From: Emergomyces orientalis
Lineage: Eukaryota > Ascomycota > Eurotiomycetes > Onygenales > Ajellomycetaceae
Direction: 5' to 3'
Assembly: GCA_002110485.1 (NCBI GenBank)
Contig: MOWL01000006.1
Coordinates: 186,001-250,000, forward strand
Length of the DNA stretch: 64,000 nt
The position numbers and the translations under genes were made by a program. The notes under the pieces are model-generated. The model was not told where the DNA came from. It saw only the letters and a program-made list of their open reading frames with translations, and did not search any database. Numbering within the stretch: the first letter of the stretch is position 1; each line of letters starts with the position of its first letter. Positions 23,054 through 35,466 of this stretch are shown piece by piece.

Positions 23054-26000
23054 TTATTTCTATACTGGCGATGGAGCCCTTCTTCGTTTAACTGATTTTA
23101 GAGCATGAAATTATTGCAACCTACTAATGGTTGATCAAAGGGATTGAAACTTAGTTCGGTTTCATTCCAGTTTCGTTGATATATTGCTTCTCTGAAATTC
23201 ACTAGAACAATATACCAGAGGTGGCCCTGTCGGATTGGTCTGGTAATGAAACATTGAGTGGGGGTTTTGTTTTGTTTGTTTTTTTTACGTTACTCTTCTA
23301 CAGGTTTTCGGTCGTCAGTTCACTTTGTCTCGTCACCAACTGTCATACGCATCCATAAAAACCAAGGGAGACAGACCTTCGTCAGGATAATTTGGAAAAG
23401 CGGATAAGCTGATCTGACATCGCACATTTTTGTGGAACAGTAGGCAAAGAGATCGGTTATTGTTCAATTGAATGGATTTGAAAATGCTGCTTTAGGCTGG
23501 TGCACACCGGTAGAATAGCTACAGGATATTGGGCCACCAGTCACCCATGAAAAAATTCGAAGTGAAAAGTGCAAATCTCAATAAAATATCGCATAATTAA
23601 TACACCTCTGACGTTCAAGATCTACACAATCAAATCCCCAGAAATGCGATCATAGATTCATGGTGACGCATCTACTCGTATATGCCCTTTCATTCTCCAA
23701 TCACATACTCACATCCTTCGGGTCCAATCCATACCTCGTGGACTTTTCCAGCAGGGAACGTCGACTCTCGCGCCAGGTCCGAAATTCTCCTTTTGCTAGT
23801 AGTGTCATGGGGATACCTAATGGCTAAAGAGCCATGTCGTATTAAATGGATAGTACTACCCTTATGGGGATGGGGTGCATAGTATGCATTTCTGAGAGCA
23901 TAATTAACAGCTGATAAAATAAAATTTCAGAAATACAGTGGAAACGCAGCAGGTTCCTTACGGGCTATCAGTCCGGGTGAATACGCTTTGAAAACCCCAT
24001 GACTGAACTAGCTGTTCACACTCTGATCGGCTAGAAGAGCTCTTTTTTTTTCGTGCAAAGCCTCAAAAAGGAGGGAGTTACGGTTCTTGATTATAAGGAA
24101 TACTGAATTCCAATTTTAAACCTTACAAGGCTTCAAAGCACGGAATTTTGCAGTAATTTGCCGAAGCTTTGAAAACCTGCGTCTTCTCAAACCTTTTAGA
24201 GCTGGTCATGACGTTTGCTGGCTCCACTTGGAAGTGGGGCTGGGATCCCCCCAAGGCCATCGATCCATGGTAATACCACCCACGAAGTCGGACACAACTT
24301 AAGCTTATTTGAGCCTCCTCCCATCTTATTTGAGCGACGTGTACTCCGTAACTGAGAGCCTGGCTATGATTACGACACCTCCAGAGTGGGTGGAAAGGGG
24401 CAGATGGAATTAGGTGGATCAAGCTATTGGAATAATAGCCATGTGTTCAATCCTCCTGCCAACTCCAACCCTCTCGAGATTTTAATCATACCCAATCGCC
24501 ACGTTAGAGGAACAAATCGTAGCAGAGGATGGCCTTATTTGAGCCAATCACCCCCTTCGCTCCAAACAATCGCCTCCCAAAACCCTGTTCAGGGGCTCAA
24601 AAATGCATTCACGTGATTGTTATTGACGCGGGTTTAGGGGCATTCTTACGCCAAGAGTTTGTCGGTTTTATTTTTTGTTTTCAATGTTTCTCTTCAAAAT
24701 GAGGAGAAACTGCGTAATTCGCCCCATAACATTAATAGAGGAAAGGAGTGAAATCACGTTCATCTGATCGCAAATTCCATCCTTTCCGCAACAACATATT
24801 TCAAAGTTCTTTTCATTTACCGTGCTTTCAGTGATTTGTTAGAGATATTTCTAACCTGGGATCTCCAAACCCTTGGGTCTTGTCCACTGGGGTTTTTTTT
24901 TTCTTTTCCATTTCGGCGTGATGCGATGAAATTTCCAGGTAAATAGATTCAACATGTTCACACGTGGCTTATTAAATAACACCGTACAGGGCCAATTTCC
25001 AACCCCCAGTCGCCCAGTAACACCAGACGACCACCACGTTTAAAATATCCGGCCACCGAGATATGCACTGTACTCTTCCGGACAGTTTACTGGAGAAGCG
25101 TTTCGAGGCTTTTAACCTGAACTACACTATGATGATGGGTTATCAAGAGGTTCGAGATGGAGCCCAGGATATTTGTTTTCTGCCCTGGATTTTATTTTTG
25201 TCCACAAGTGTAGAGCTACCGATTTTTACGAGGAGCTCCACTGCTACCCCATGTAAAATATTAGCTCCTATTCCGCGATTTCGGGATTTGCTTCAATTTT
25301 TACAAACTCCATCACAATTTTGTGCTGTTGTGATCGTCAGAGGCGAATTCGCAAAGGGTCCGTGTGTCGGGAATCCTCTTTCCAAACGCCTGTGGCTCTT
25401 CGAGTTGAGCCTAGTTTTCACCCTCCAAGATCCAGAGCCGAGGATCAGCCGCCTTTCGGCACTCTACTTCCTTGTTGGAATTTTGGTCTTCTTATGCCTA
25501 TTGGCTATTATCAGTAGCCAGTATGCGAATATTTACTTTGTTGGGAGTTCAGCGCTCCTGGAAGAGAATATATAGGTAATGGCGGATATCCCGACTCCGA
25601 GGTCTTATTATTATGAGAAAATATGAGTACCACTCACTTTCTGTGATCTCGTTGTTTTCTGTCTGAATTATGCTTTCGTTTACATATATCCGTCGTCATA
25701 TCTGCTCGTATTATTAACCTTTAGATACCTTCACCTAAGAGCGAGCAAGGAAACCATACTCCATATGAACAGACAGGTTAAGAGTATTATTTCTCATCGG
25801 GACTGATTTAGGCAACGTTTAGTTGCTAGTTTCGTATTTCTGGAAAGAAAAACTACCAAATTTGAGGCACAACCTGCTTTCACCCAGACATTCTTCCATT
25901 TCTGGCACATGCTTTCACGACAAACACTTCTATCCTTTTGGTAGGTAAGTGAAAAGGGTTCCTAGAGTTAAACCGAAAAGTCTTCCCTCATGTCGCTTAT

Positions 26001-29000
26001 TCCTCTTATCTACCTAACTAACTGTTTCCATCCTATATTTTCTTCCAAGACAACGGGGCTCATCATTTCGTAGGACTGCTGTACCAAGCCAAAGAAAAAC
26101 CGAAAGCCGAATACACTTCAACTCAGGCCAAGTTAAGGTATCTTAATTGGCCTGTGACGCATCCCTAACCGTTGTTTCGCACTGTTTGGCAGAGCATCTG
26201 TCAACACGAAGTTATAATGTTTGTGTGATTTCATGATCTACCATTCTTACCGCCAAGCACTCAGCACTCCGTACCACAAACATGACAACTTTTCCCCGGA
26301 ATTACCCACGTTTCCGTACCGTTCGCGTCGCACGTTGGGCACTTGACACCAGGCATCTTGATCAATGGCGTTAGCTCGTTTAATTGTTCCAATTATCGAA
26401 TAGTTTTATCCTCACCGGTGACATTTCGTTTCCTACAGCTGCCCAACCACGCGACCATGTCCAGGACATGCCAGGTTTGAAAAGCCCAAAGCCCATCTTC
26501 GTTGATATTGGGTGTCCTGATTGGATTTAGAAGCGGTATGAAAGGCTTGTTTTGAACGTTTGCTCCCTCCTGTTACATCGTTATAGGGCAACGTTTGAGG
26601 GGTCAGGTGGAATGGATGACTATCCTTAATGAATTGCCTTACTTACTAATGATAGAAAGGAATGTTCTTGCGTGTAACAGCGTCGATTTATTCACGTGTT
26701 TGATGAAGGAATTGGGTCGTTCGTCTCACAGTTTATAATCTACGCACAACAATCCGGGTGGGATTGACGTCTTATTTATGATACATCGGCAAATTGTGAA
26801 CCTTTCCTGGAATTAATACGATCTCCACGATCGACAAAGATGTCATAAAGAAGCCGTCACATGGACCTCTGTCTCTCGAAGTAAATGCGCGAAAATTGGT
26901 GGATCAACAACTTAAGATGTCAATCCAGTAACAACACACTTCGACGCAAGAAGTTCGATTCGGGACACCGTACGCCCAGGACAAGCCAATTATCTCTGTC
27001 TCATTTTGCCGTGATGTGGTGGAAATCTGCTCAACCCGATCACATTCTCCAGCATCGTTTGAAATATAGCCTTCATGAGAGTGGGGATCATTCCAGTGGT
27101 GCGTCCAACGCGCTGAATGACGGTGTTGGTAATTCTGTTATGTGTTTACATTTGAAAATAAATGGCGCTTAGTCTGTGCTCTCCTACATTCATTGCACAT
27201 CCCACTTATGGAAGAAAGAAGTTTATTGGATTATTTGACAAATCATCTGGATCAGCCAATCGTACCCTCTTCTTGAAGCCCGTCAATTCTACTGAAAATA
27301 TTACGACGGGGATAGCGCATTTCCCCAGATGTTTGTTTATCTACGCTGTGGAGCCTGGCCCGACAGTTTTCACTAGGTGGCTTGCCCGTAACACAGCATC
27401 AACTTCGGCGGAATTCCGTTACACCGCCTACCTGCACACTGTCAATTTTATAATTCGCTGAAAATACCCCACCACGCATAACGCCATTACAAATATTCAT
27501 ATGATTGGATTGGATAGGTTTGGCGCCATATAAAAGAAAGCCGAGTTTAAATGGAAAACCCGGCAATAATTCATCTCTTAGCAACAGAACGTGGACAGGG
27601 AAAACTACTGCGTCTGGAGATGTCCAGGAGCCCAGATTGTGAGTTTTTAGATCGGCCATGGAGCCTATGTTTCCATGAAAGATACTACAACGAATTCTCG
27701 TTCACAAACGTCACGGTTAGATCGAGGTCCACCTCGCCAGGAGAGGGTCCTCGCTGGGCGGACCGATTGAAATAAGCGACTTTCATATCATCTCATTTGG
27801 TAGATAACCAGTGCCCTTTCTTGGGCGCTGCAGCAAAACCCCTGATTTTCTGATTGGCAATGGACCTAGCTTATTAAGATCGTTCCAGCCTGTCGAAACT
27901 TATTTATCTCTTAAGTTTAATCATTGAAAAGGGAATCACCTCATCGCCGTCGTTACGCGGAACATTGCCAAATACAAGTTCTAAGTATTCCTAAGGCTAC
28001 TTGTTCCACACCCCCACGCTTCGATATCATTATCGCTTTTTGCCTGCCCCACTAGGAAACTGGCCAGATAGTGAACCCAAGCGGTGAAGCTACCAGTTTT
28101 AAGAGTTTTGAACTCTAGTTCCTCCATCCCAAGAGTTAGCCCCATCAAGGCGATTCGAGCCACTCTGTTCCACTCATTGGGCGCTTCCCCTCAGCAGGCG
28201 AGAGAAGCAATCCAAAATGTTGCTGCTGGACAAGCCACTAAAATGGGTGTCTAAAAAATAGCCCCTCGAAATGGCCCTTCGACATGAGGAGCGAGATAAT
28301 TCCGCAGAAGAACGTTCAGGCGATCATATTTCCAAATTCACGGGACAGAGCATCAGTCGAAAAAATCAACCAATGAGGATATGAGATTAGAAAAGGAAAA
28401 CAGACCTGTCACAATTTGATGTGTGCATGAACTATGCATGCGCCTGTGAATACGGGCAGCATAAAAACTTTATTTCTACAGCCAGACAGGTGGATTAGAC
28501 CGAAAAAAAGGAATGAGGAGGGAAAGGAAAACAAGAAAAAGGAAAGAAAGGGAAACCGGAAATTTACAAATTCAGCCACTACCCTTCCATACATACTTGC
28601 ATCGATCGGCAGATTTGCAAGAACGCGATCATTACCTCCCCGCTTGAAGAACCACTCGTTTCGGTGAAACTTTACATTTCTGAAGAGACAGACTGACAAG
28701 CCTATCACCCGACCATGAGGGCTATCCCCCAGGAAACATCCGGCTGATCCCCAACGTCATTATTTAACAGTGGAAGGTATTTCCCAAGACCAAGCAACAG
28801 CTGCTGGTGCCTGAGATTTACTTTCTAAAATATACACGGGAAATTCAAAAACAGTTATCAGATTGAATTGTCTCATGCATCAGATAAACTCTATTCATCC
28901 TGGCAGTGGTGTACAGGGGAAACACACGACCACTGAGAAAAAGGAGATTTCAATAATCAAAAATATTGCTAGAGCATGCTAGCTACCCTGCCAGCCCAAG

Positions 29001-29159
29001 GACGATAACGGAGTCAGAAATTCGTTCTACTGCAAAAACATAACCCGCGGACAGATCTCGCATAACTACATACTACCTCAGTAAGCTGAAGAAATGTGTG
29101 TGGATGCCCAGGAGAAAGGACACGAAGCGCTTTTTCAATAGAACAATTAACAACGTACT
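23054..29159. other. 6.1-kb gene-poor region
   Basis: I see no supported gene. The longest open frame (25063-25575, 170 codons, with a hydrophobic segment near its end) is about what chance allows in a window this size, and it has no recognisable motif. No LTR, tRNA or tandem array is visible. The stretch could hold long non-coding RNA or decayed elements. Confidence 0.45.
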
Positions 29160-32100
29160 TTAAGAGACCTGCATCGAGATTTTGACAAGCAGAACGCCTC
29201 GAGATTCCTTGCCAGCTGTGTCAAATAACCGTATAAATCGGAATCCCTGGCGAAGCCGGTCGAGTCTGATGCAAGCCCACGCCGCTAAATCATCTCTTCC
29301 AATCTCACGGTCCTTAACTTTGAACCTGTCGATTCACTATTGAATTAGTGTCATTTCCTGCTAGTAAGAGAAGGCATAAATAATATGCATGAGGAATCAC
29401 AATGAAAGCGGAGAGATCAATAGGCCTACGCAACCGCATTTACGTGGGTTTGGCAGATGTGGAGAATTTGATTCTTTTTTCATTCAGGCTTTCTTATTAA
29501 TGCGTTGTGTTCTTTTCCCCTCTTTGTTGCAAAAGCAATGGCAGGAAATACACTTTATTTCGATATCCTCTGGCTGACGTGGCACTAATCGGCCCGTGTG
29601 GGATATCCGGAACCATCAATGATGGCAAGGGGAATGTATTGACGTGGGTTAAAATATCAAAATACCGCAGAATAAATTCGAGTGAGGGGGGAAAAAGAAG
29701 GAGATTATGTGTGAAGGCAACGGAACCATCAAGTATGGAATTAACTGACCTCAGAAAACTTAATTCCTCCAAAGTAACTGGTGCGCTTGGGAAATGCAAG
29801 ATTTGGCCTCCAAAATCGGGATCTGTACCAATAGAGGATTTCGTTTGCCGTTTGTACTTTGCAGTGACAGTACCGTCTTTTACATTTTCGGTGGCGTGGA
29901 TGCTATCTCTGAGTCGTTCGAGATAGAGCTGACATGCCACATAAGGGCGGAAGCTTTTGGCATGATCGTCACCGGCTGGAAGGGGAATGTTTTGCCCCGC
30001 ATAAACTTCAATGGATAAATTCAGGATGTGACATTTTGCAATACTCCGGAAGCAATTTTCACTTCGTTGTGCTGCCCCAATGGCCCATGCCTTTCCTCTG
30101 TACGTCTCCGGTTTAAGCACCCAACCTTTATGGCCTGCAAACATTGCTTGGTTCATCATCATGCCTTTGTCACAGTTCTGCCAGTTTAACGCGACGATTT
30201 GAATTCCTTGTCTCCAGTAAAAAGACGGGTCTAAATTAGACGAATTTACGCGCAGGCCGGACGGATACGTTCGCATCATATATTCCCGATTATGCTCAAA
30301 GAGAGCCCGGCGTTCATTCTCATGGGCATCTTTCACAGCGCTCTCTGAGAGTGAAAATATGTGGCCCGGGTGTGTTGCCTCTGTTGACACATCGTGGTGA
30401 GCCTATTTCTTTGTCTTTATAACTCAATATGACTTTATCTCCTTCGCTCCTTTTGGTTTCGTGTAAATATTTTTGGACGCCAATATCTTTGGCAATACCT
30501 AGAGATTTTGACATTGATAACGTACCTTGTTGTGAAAACTTACTAAAGGTATATCCACGCGTGTAGATACCGAGTCGACTTAGAGAATGCAAAATCTTTG
30601 ACGGTTTTTTCTTAGTCTGAGCCGCTCCGTTGTTCTCACTTGCGTCAATACCTCCGCCAGTGCCATCCTCAGCTACTGATCCTGACTTAGCTTTCCCAAT
30701 TTCAATGGAGACTCTGGATTCGTCCATGACTTTTGTCTGATCGGCCACTGTTTGGGGTGGTGCCCATTTCACTTTGATCAAAATCTTGTTTCGCAACTCC
30801 CCCGGGCTTGGCAATTGTCCGATTTCACCTTTTTCCAATTTAGCTTCGATGTCGGCGGGTATCTCCAAGAGCATTCCTTTCCATGCCTGCATAATAATTT
30901 CTACCATCACTTCTTGTTGCTCAAGACACGCGTGGACCTCCAGGCTCACTATGACAGGTAGATCACTGGTGACGAATGCGTAATCTCTAATTGCATAGCA
31001 CACATCACGGAATGTTACGTCTTTCGTCAAAGTATAACCATGCAAAACGCGAGGTTCAAGCCGCAGGGGAACACCTGACGCTGCCGTTCCCGCACCTATA
31101 GCTGCAGTCGTAGCTGCAGCTGTAGGTACCACGGTAGCTTCAGCGCTGGCAACTTGCGGCTGTGTTGTCGATCCTTTAGATAGCCGGTCCAAGCGGTTTG
31201 ACAAGGATGACAGATTAAAACGACCACGTTTGCGGTCTTTACGATTCTTAGCCGTCTTCTTTTGAGACGTTTTATGTTCACCATGGTCAACTTCTGAACC
31301 CAACGAATCGGAGCTGCTCTCAGAATCTGATTCACCATCCCACACATCAATTTCAAGGCACCTACATCCCTTCAAAAGAACCTAGCAGGGCATATTAAGT
31401 TAGCTCGTTGGTGCTTCGTCAACTAGGAGTTATATCTTCAGGAGAAACAATGGTATCTATAGTCATTGTGAAGGTCACACCTTCCGGGACGGCCAATGAT
31501 ACGATGCATACCCGGTCGTGAATAGAATCAGAGGCCGCCGAGTTCCCATACGTCTATAGGGGTGCATGCTCACGGATTGGCCGCCAAAACTCTCCCAATG
31601 ACCTTCTGAATTAACATTAGGGTATATGGCAAACCATGGGTTGTTTCTCACTCTGAGAATTCCCGATTGTAAGAGAGAGAGAGGGGGAATTAAAATCATC
31701 CAGTCCCTGGAGAATTGCATGCGCCACCACGAACAAAAACACATACTCCGGAGCAACTCGCAATTTTTTAATCAAGACAGAACGGGCATTGAGAAGGAAG
31801 AGGGGGGGAAATGAAAAAGAAGGCGGGGCAGCATACATTTTTGTAAACCTTTGTACTGGATTCGCTATATAGTTGATTGCCGGTCAGATACGTATTATGG
31901 CTCGAACTGATAAAGTAATTGTTCATAGGCAATGATAGGTCCTGCCGTTCGGGGGGCGCCTGAGCATATGCAGATGACATGTATACCATGAAATCGTCAT
32001 AAGTGCTGATACCATGTTGTTTCTCTGGTGGTTCGTGCTGGATGGCTTCAAGAAATGGTTCCTTATTCATGGTCATGCTCGTTGATTCGAAAATGCGCTT

Positions 32101-32187
32101 TATATGGGCTTGGATATGGGGCGAGAAAGCTGAAACTTTGGTGTCATCAAGCAGCAACCCAGCACCAGCTTGGGCGAGTGAAGACAT
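29160..32187 (-). CDS. Phosphoinositide-specific phospholipase C
   Basis: It hydrolyses PIP2 to IP3 and diacylglycerol in calcium signalling. Exons are 32187-31837, 31381-30526, 30380-29750 and 29325-29160 (667 aa). In the X domain, His97 (SSHNTYLTG), Glu127 and Asp129 (EIDVWDG), His231 (LHGYTLT) and Glu265 (SLEVH) correspond to His311, Glu341, Asp343, His356 and Glu390 of mammalian PLC-delta1. The 30-, 32- and 34-residue spacings are preserved. Between Asp129 and His231 lies a Ser-rich, Lys/Arg-rich insertion of about 89 residues. The Y domain has MMRTYPSGLRVNSSN and QIVALNWQN. The short last exon, after a 424-nt intron, completes the C2 domain with DDLAAWACIRLDRL and GVLLVKIS. No PH domain is present, as usual in fungi. 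Confidence 0.93.
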
Positions 32188-35100
32188 CGTGAGACACGAA
32201 ACGGGACGTTAATTCAACGAGCGGTTCGAGCGGCCCCCCGATATAGGTTCCGGGTGTTGTAGTACAGATAAGTAAAGGGAAAGAACACTGGGATAATATT
32301 TCTTAAATTTGCAATTGTACATTTAGCATCATAATCGATCAGAATGATACTCTTTTCAAAACACGCTAAGTTTTGTTTCGCTTCTTTGAATTAAATGGTG
32401 GATGGCGGGGTAGGAGTTTCAGGAGTAGCTTCGGTGGTGGATAATTTTTGGCGAATGCTTGGCTTGATGTTTAGACCCAGAGACACAATCAGCCTAGAAA
32501 ACGATATGTAAAGAGAAATATTGCAAATATAGTAATAGCTAGTTCTGGCGAGGAGTGGCAAGCAAAGAAATATCTTGCTTAGTGAATTCTGCTCATCATG
32601 AAAATGAATACATCGTGAACAGCGGCAACGCAGCTCGAAAATTTTGTTTCCTCCTTCCACCGCAGGACTCCAGCAAAGAAATACTTAAACGACGTCCCTT
32701 TTTTTACTTATCTTTCGTTTTGCTTAAGGGGATATATATATACCCATCTCACCATTATATATGTACCTGCCAGTGCAGCCAAGCAATGTCGGAGTATTTG
32801 CGGGGTAAATCGAGCAATGGTGGGGGATCAATATGCTGTTCCATAATACAGAAATGATGCTTCCACGACAGGAAGCACAGGCTTAAATGCGAACATCCCC
32901 TGAAATTAGAAAGATCATATAGTCAGGGACAAATGATTTCGGTAAAAGCGAATATATAGGCATTAAATTCAAGGCGCAGAGTATTAGATACTATCCAACC
33001 CAATTCCAAGAATAAGAGTTTCTGTTTGGAGTGGGCTGGGGTTATCTGAATAGTGTGACCATTGTATATGGCGTGAAAATGGCTACTCGTTGAAACCTCC
33101 CAAAAAGTATAACGATGTTGAGTGTCTGACATAAAATATAACAGGAATATGTATATGAATCAAGGAAAAGAAACCCGCAAAAGGAAAGGCATGCGGTTCT
33201 AAGCCCATATTCGATGCAAGAATACCGGATTCTCACCCTAGGTGCAGAAGTTCAATTAATACAAAACCCATGAATAAATACCTACTACCAAGACCCCAAA
33301 AGTCCCTGAGCGAAACAAAGACCAAAATTCCAGGGAAAGAACAGGTGATGGTATTAAATGGAAAGGAGGAGTAACAACACAATTAGGTTCAAATTGAGAT
33401 CTTGCATTGTAGGTTTTGCCCATGATTCTGAAAGCGAAAGAGGAGCTTTGAGATACAGTCATGTTGATGGAAATTCATCCCTTAACACCAAGCCCATATC
33501 GGAGTCTGGACATTTTACATAGATCTTCTCTCTTCGTAATCATAGGGACCAATGGCTTTCGACGAAAAGTTTCCCAGGAGGAAAACGGAAGAGCGCTTGA
33601 CGCGTGACTGAAGGCTAGACGGTGTATGGGTAAATTGCAAGGAAAAATATGTTTCGGTAGGCATTTTGCTTAGCATGGATACGATGGATGCGACTGGCAT
33701 TTCGTCAGACCGGTTGTTAGACGTTCTGTTCAAACAGCCTGTGCGGTATCATAATAATCTCATTTGCACATCAGGGAAATTTTCACAACAATAGCTTGAT
33801 GATATCCATTAGTTCTTCCTCGCATTTGGCCATTATCATTTGGGATTTACCAATCCGTCACATTTGTTTATGCACTCAAAAATAGCAATCGCAGCTGCGG
33901 CGATCTGAACAATTGATCTGGTCAAGGGCTGAGAATTCTTCGCCGTTTACTTCCTCCATGTCTGGGACCAAATAATACTATCGTCTTCCGAAAAAGGGAG
34001 GAGGGAGGAGGGAGGAGGGAGGAGGCGCAAGTGATGGGAATGTATCAATGATGTAGAAAGCATTTTGAGACGGCCTATTGGTGAACTGTTAAAGTCAGCA
34101 GATCCATCGTCAGTGGGCAAGAATGTTTTTGGACCATGGAATGTTATCCGGATGACTTAGTGCATGAAAGGGAAGGTCTGTTAATCATGCAGGCAAAGGT
34201 CTCTACCAGCATTCGAAGCCTTTTAGTTGAGAACGCAGTTTCTCAAAGCGAAGTTTTTTTTCTCGCAGGCCTAGGGTGCGGGTTTGTCTTCTCCAGCGCA
34301 CCAGGTATGTCAAGGTGACAGTAATTGAATCTCCATTGATAGCAACATCTGGCTTCAATATATTTAGCTTACCAAACAGGCGAAGCCATCATCGCTGTAT
34401 GACACAGGGTTAACATCTGTGACCAAAGCAAGTTTCTCAATATCTGTGATTCCGGTGATGAGGATGAAGGCCCATCCGAATGTGGGCCCTGCTCGGCGGT
34501 GCTAGCTGGCCAGGATAAGTTTTGGGAATCGTAGCCCTCTAGGAAGCCTCGGGGAATGTGTAGGTATCATCCTATCCGGGCACGTATCGCGCCTAAACCA
34601 CCAAGCAGGAGGATCCAATCTAGGTAGTGTGTGGAGAATGTTTCCGTCAATTACTATTAAAACAATTCCCGCCAAAGGATGAGAGGACAGGCGATGTTGT
34701 TGGCCTAGAGTCGTCGCATGACCTGGGTCTGCGCCACCGCGCTTCAATATGGGTTGATATGGTATTGCTTGGTTGCCAGAAAGCATTATCATGACAAAAC
34801 ACTTGATAGCAAGGTTATCGAATGATACCCCAGATCGCTGGGAAAATGCAAAGATAAAAATATTTATCCTCTCTTCGTCCGCAATGATATAGGACCTGAA
34901 AACCTTCTTAAGTGGCTGTGTCAACAGGATAACAATATGTCCATACCTAGATCGAGGACGCCACAAAAGGTGAACGATATTGCTCAAAATAATACCCGAG
35001 GTGCAATGCGATGCAATGAACCTGGTCTCAAGCGCATAATATTAATGAACCCTTGTTAGGCCTGCGCGCTTTTCATATGCATATGGGAACCGAGAATTAA

Positions 35101-35466
35101 GATGTTGCAGAAGCTAATCAGTAAAAATATGGGGCCACTTGTTAATGGGATCCAAAATTATGAAATCTAGGGCAGCCAAAATATGCTGATGTCCGAAACT
35201 TGTATACTGTGCCCAAACGCCAATACCATATCATTCTCTCATAAAACGATATTAAAGGAGAAGCGGTAAAAAATAAGGGGAAAAGAAATTGAGCCTAGAA
35301 TACTCCAACCTCCACAATTGTGTAGACAATAAAAAAATATGCCGATGTAATCTTCCATACATGAACAAGACAGTGTGAAATCCCCGCAACAAAGCAAAAG
35401 AAAGAAAAGAAAGAAAAACAAGGTATCCGGGTATATGGCAATGTGTATTAATGCAGGTGTTTGAAT
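32188..35466. other. 3.3-kb intergenic region
   Basis: This region lies between two minus-strand genes. It contains the PLC promoter and the dapB 3' UTR. A G-rich tandem repeat is at 33996-34025. The longest frame (34502-34987, minus, 161 codons) lacks motifs and is not accepted. Confidence 0.5.
33996..34025 (+). repeat. GGGAGGA tandem repeat (4 copies plus)
   Basis: Four perfect 7-bp units plus two bases are seen. With its regular GGG runs it could form a G-quadruplex on this strand. It is non-coding. Confidence 0.9.

Noticed and set aside
25063..25575. 170-codon ORF with a hydrophobic end
   Set aside because: Its length is about what chance gives in this window. It has no family motif, repeats or splice context.
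34502..34987. 161-codon minus-strand ORF
   Set aside because: No recognisable sequence or composition signal; it lies in a non-coding stretch between two well-supported genes.
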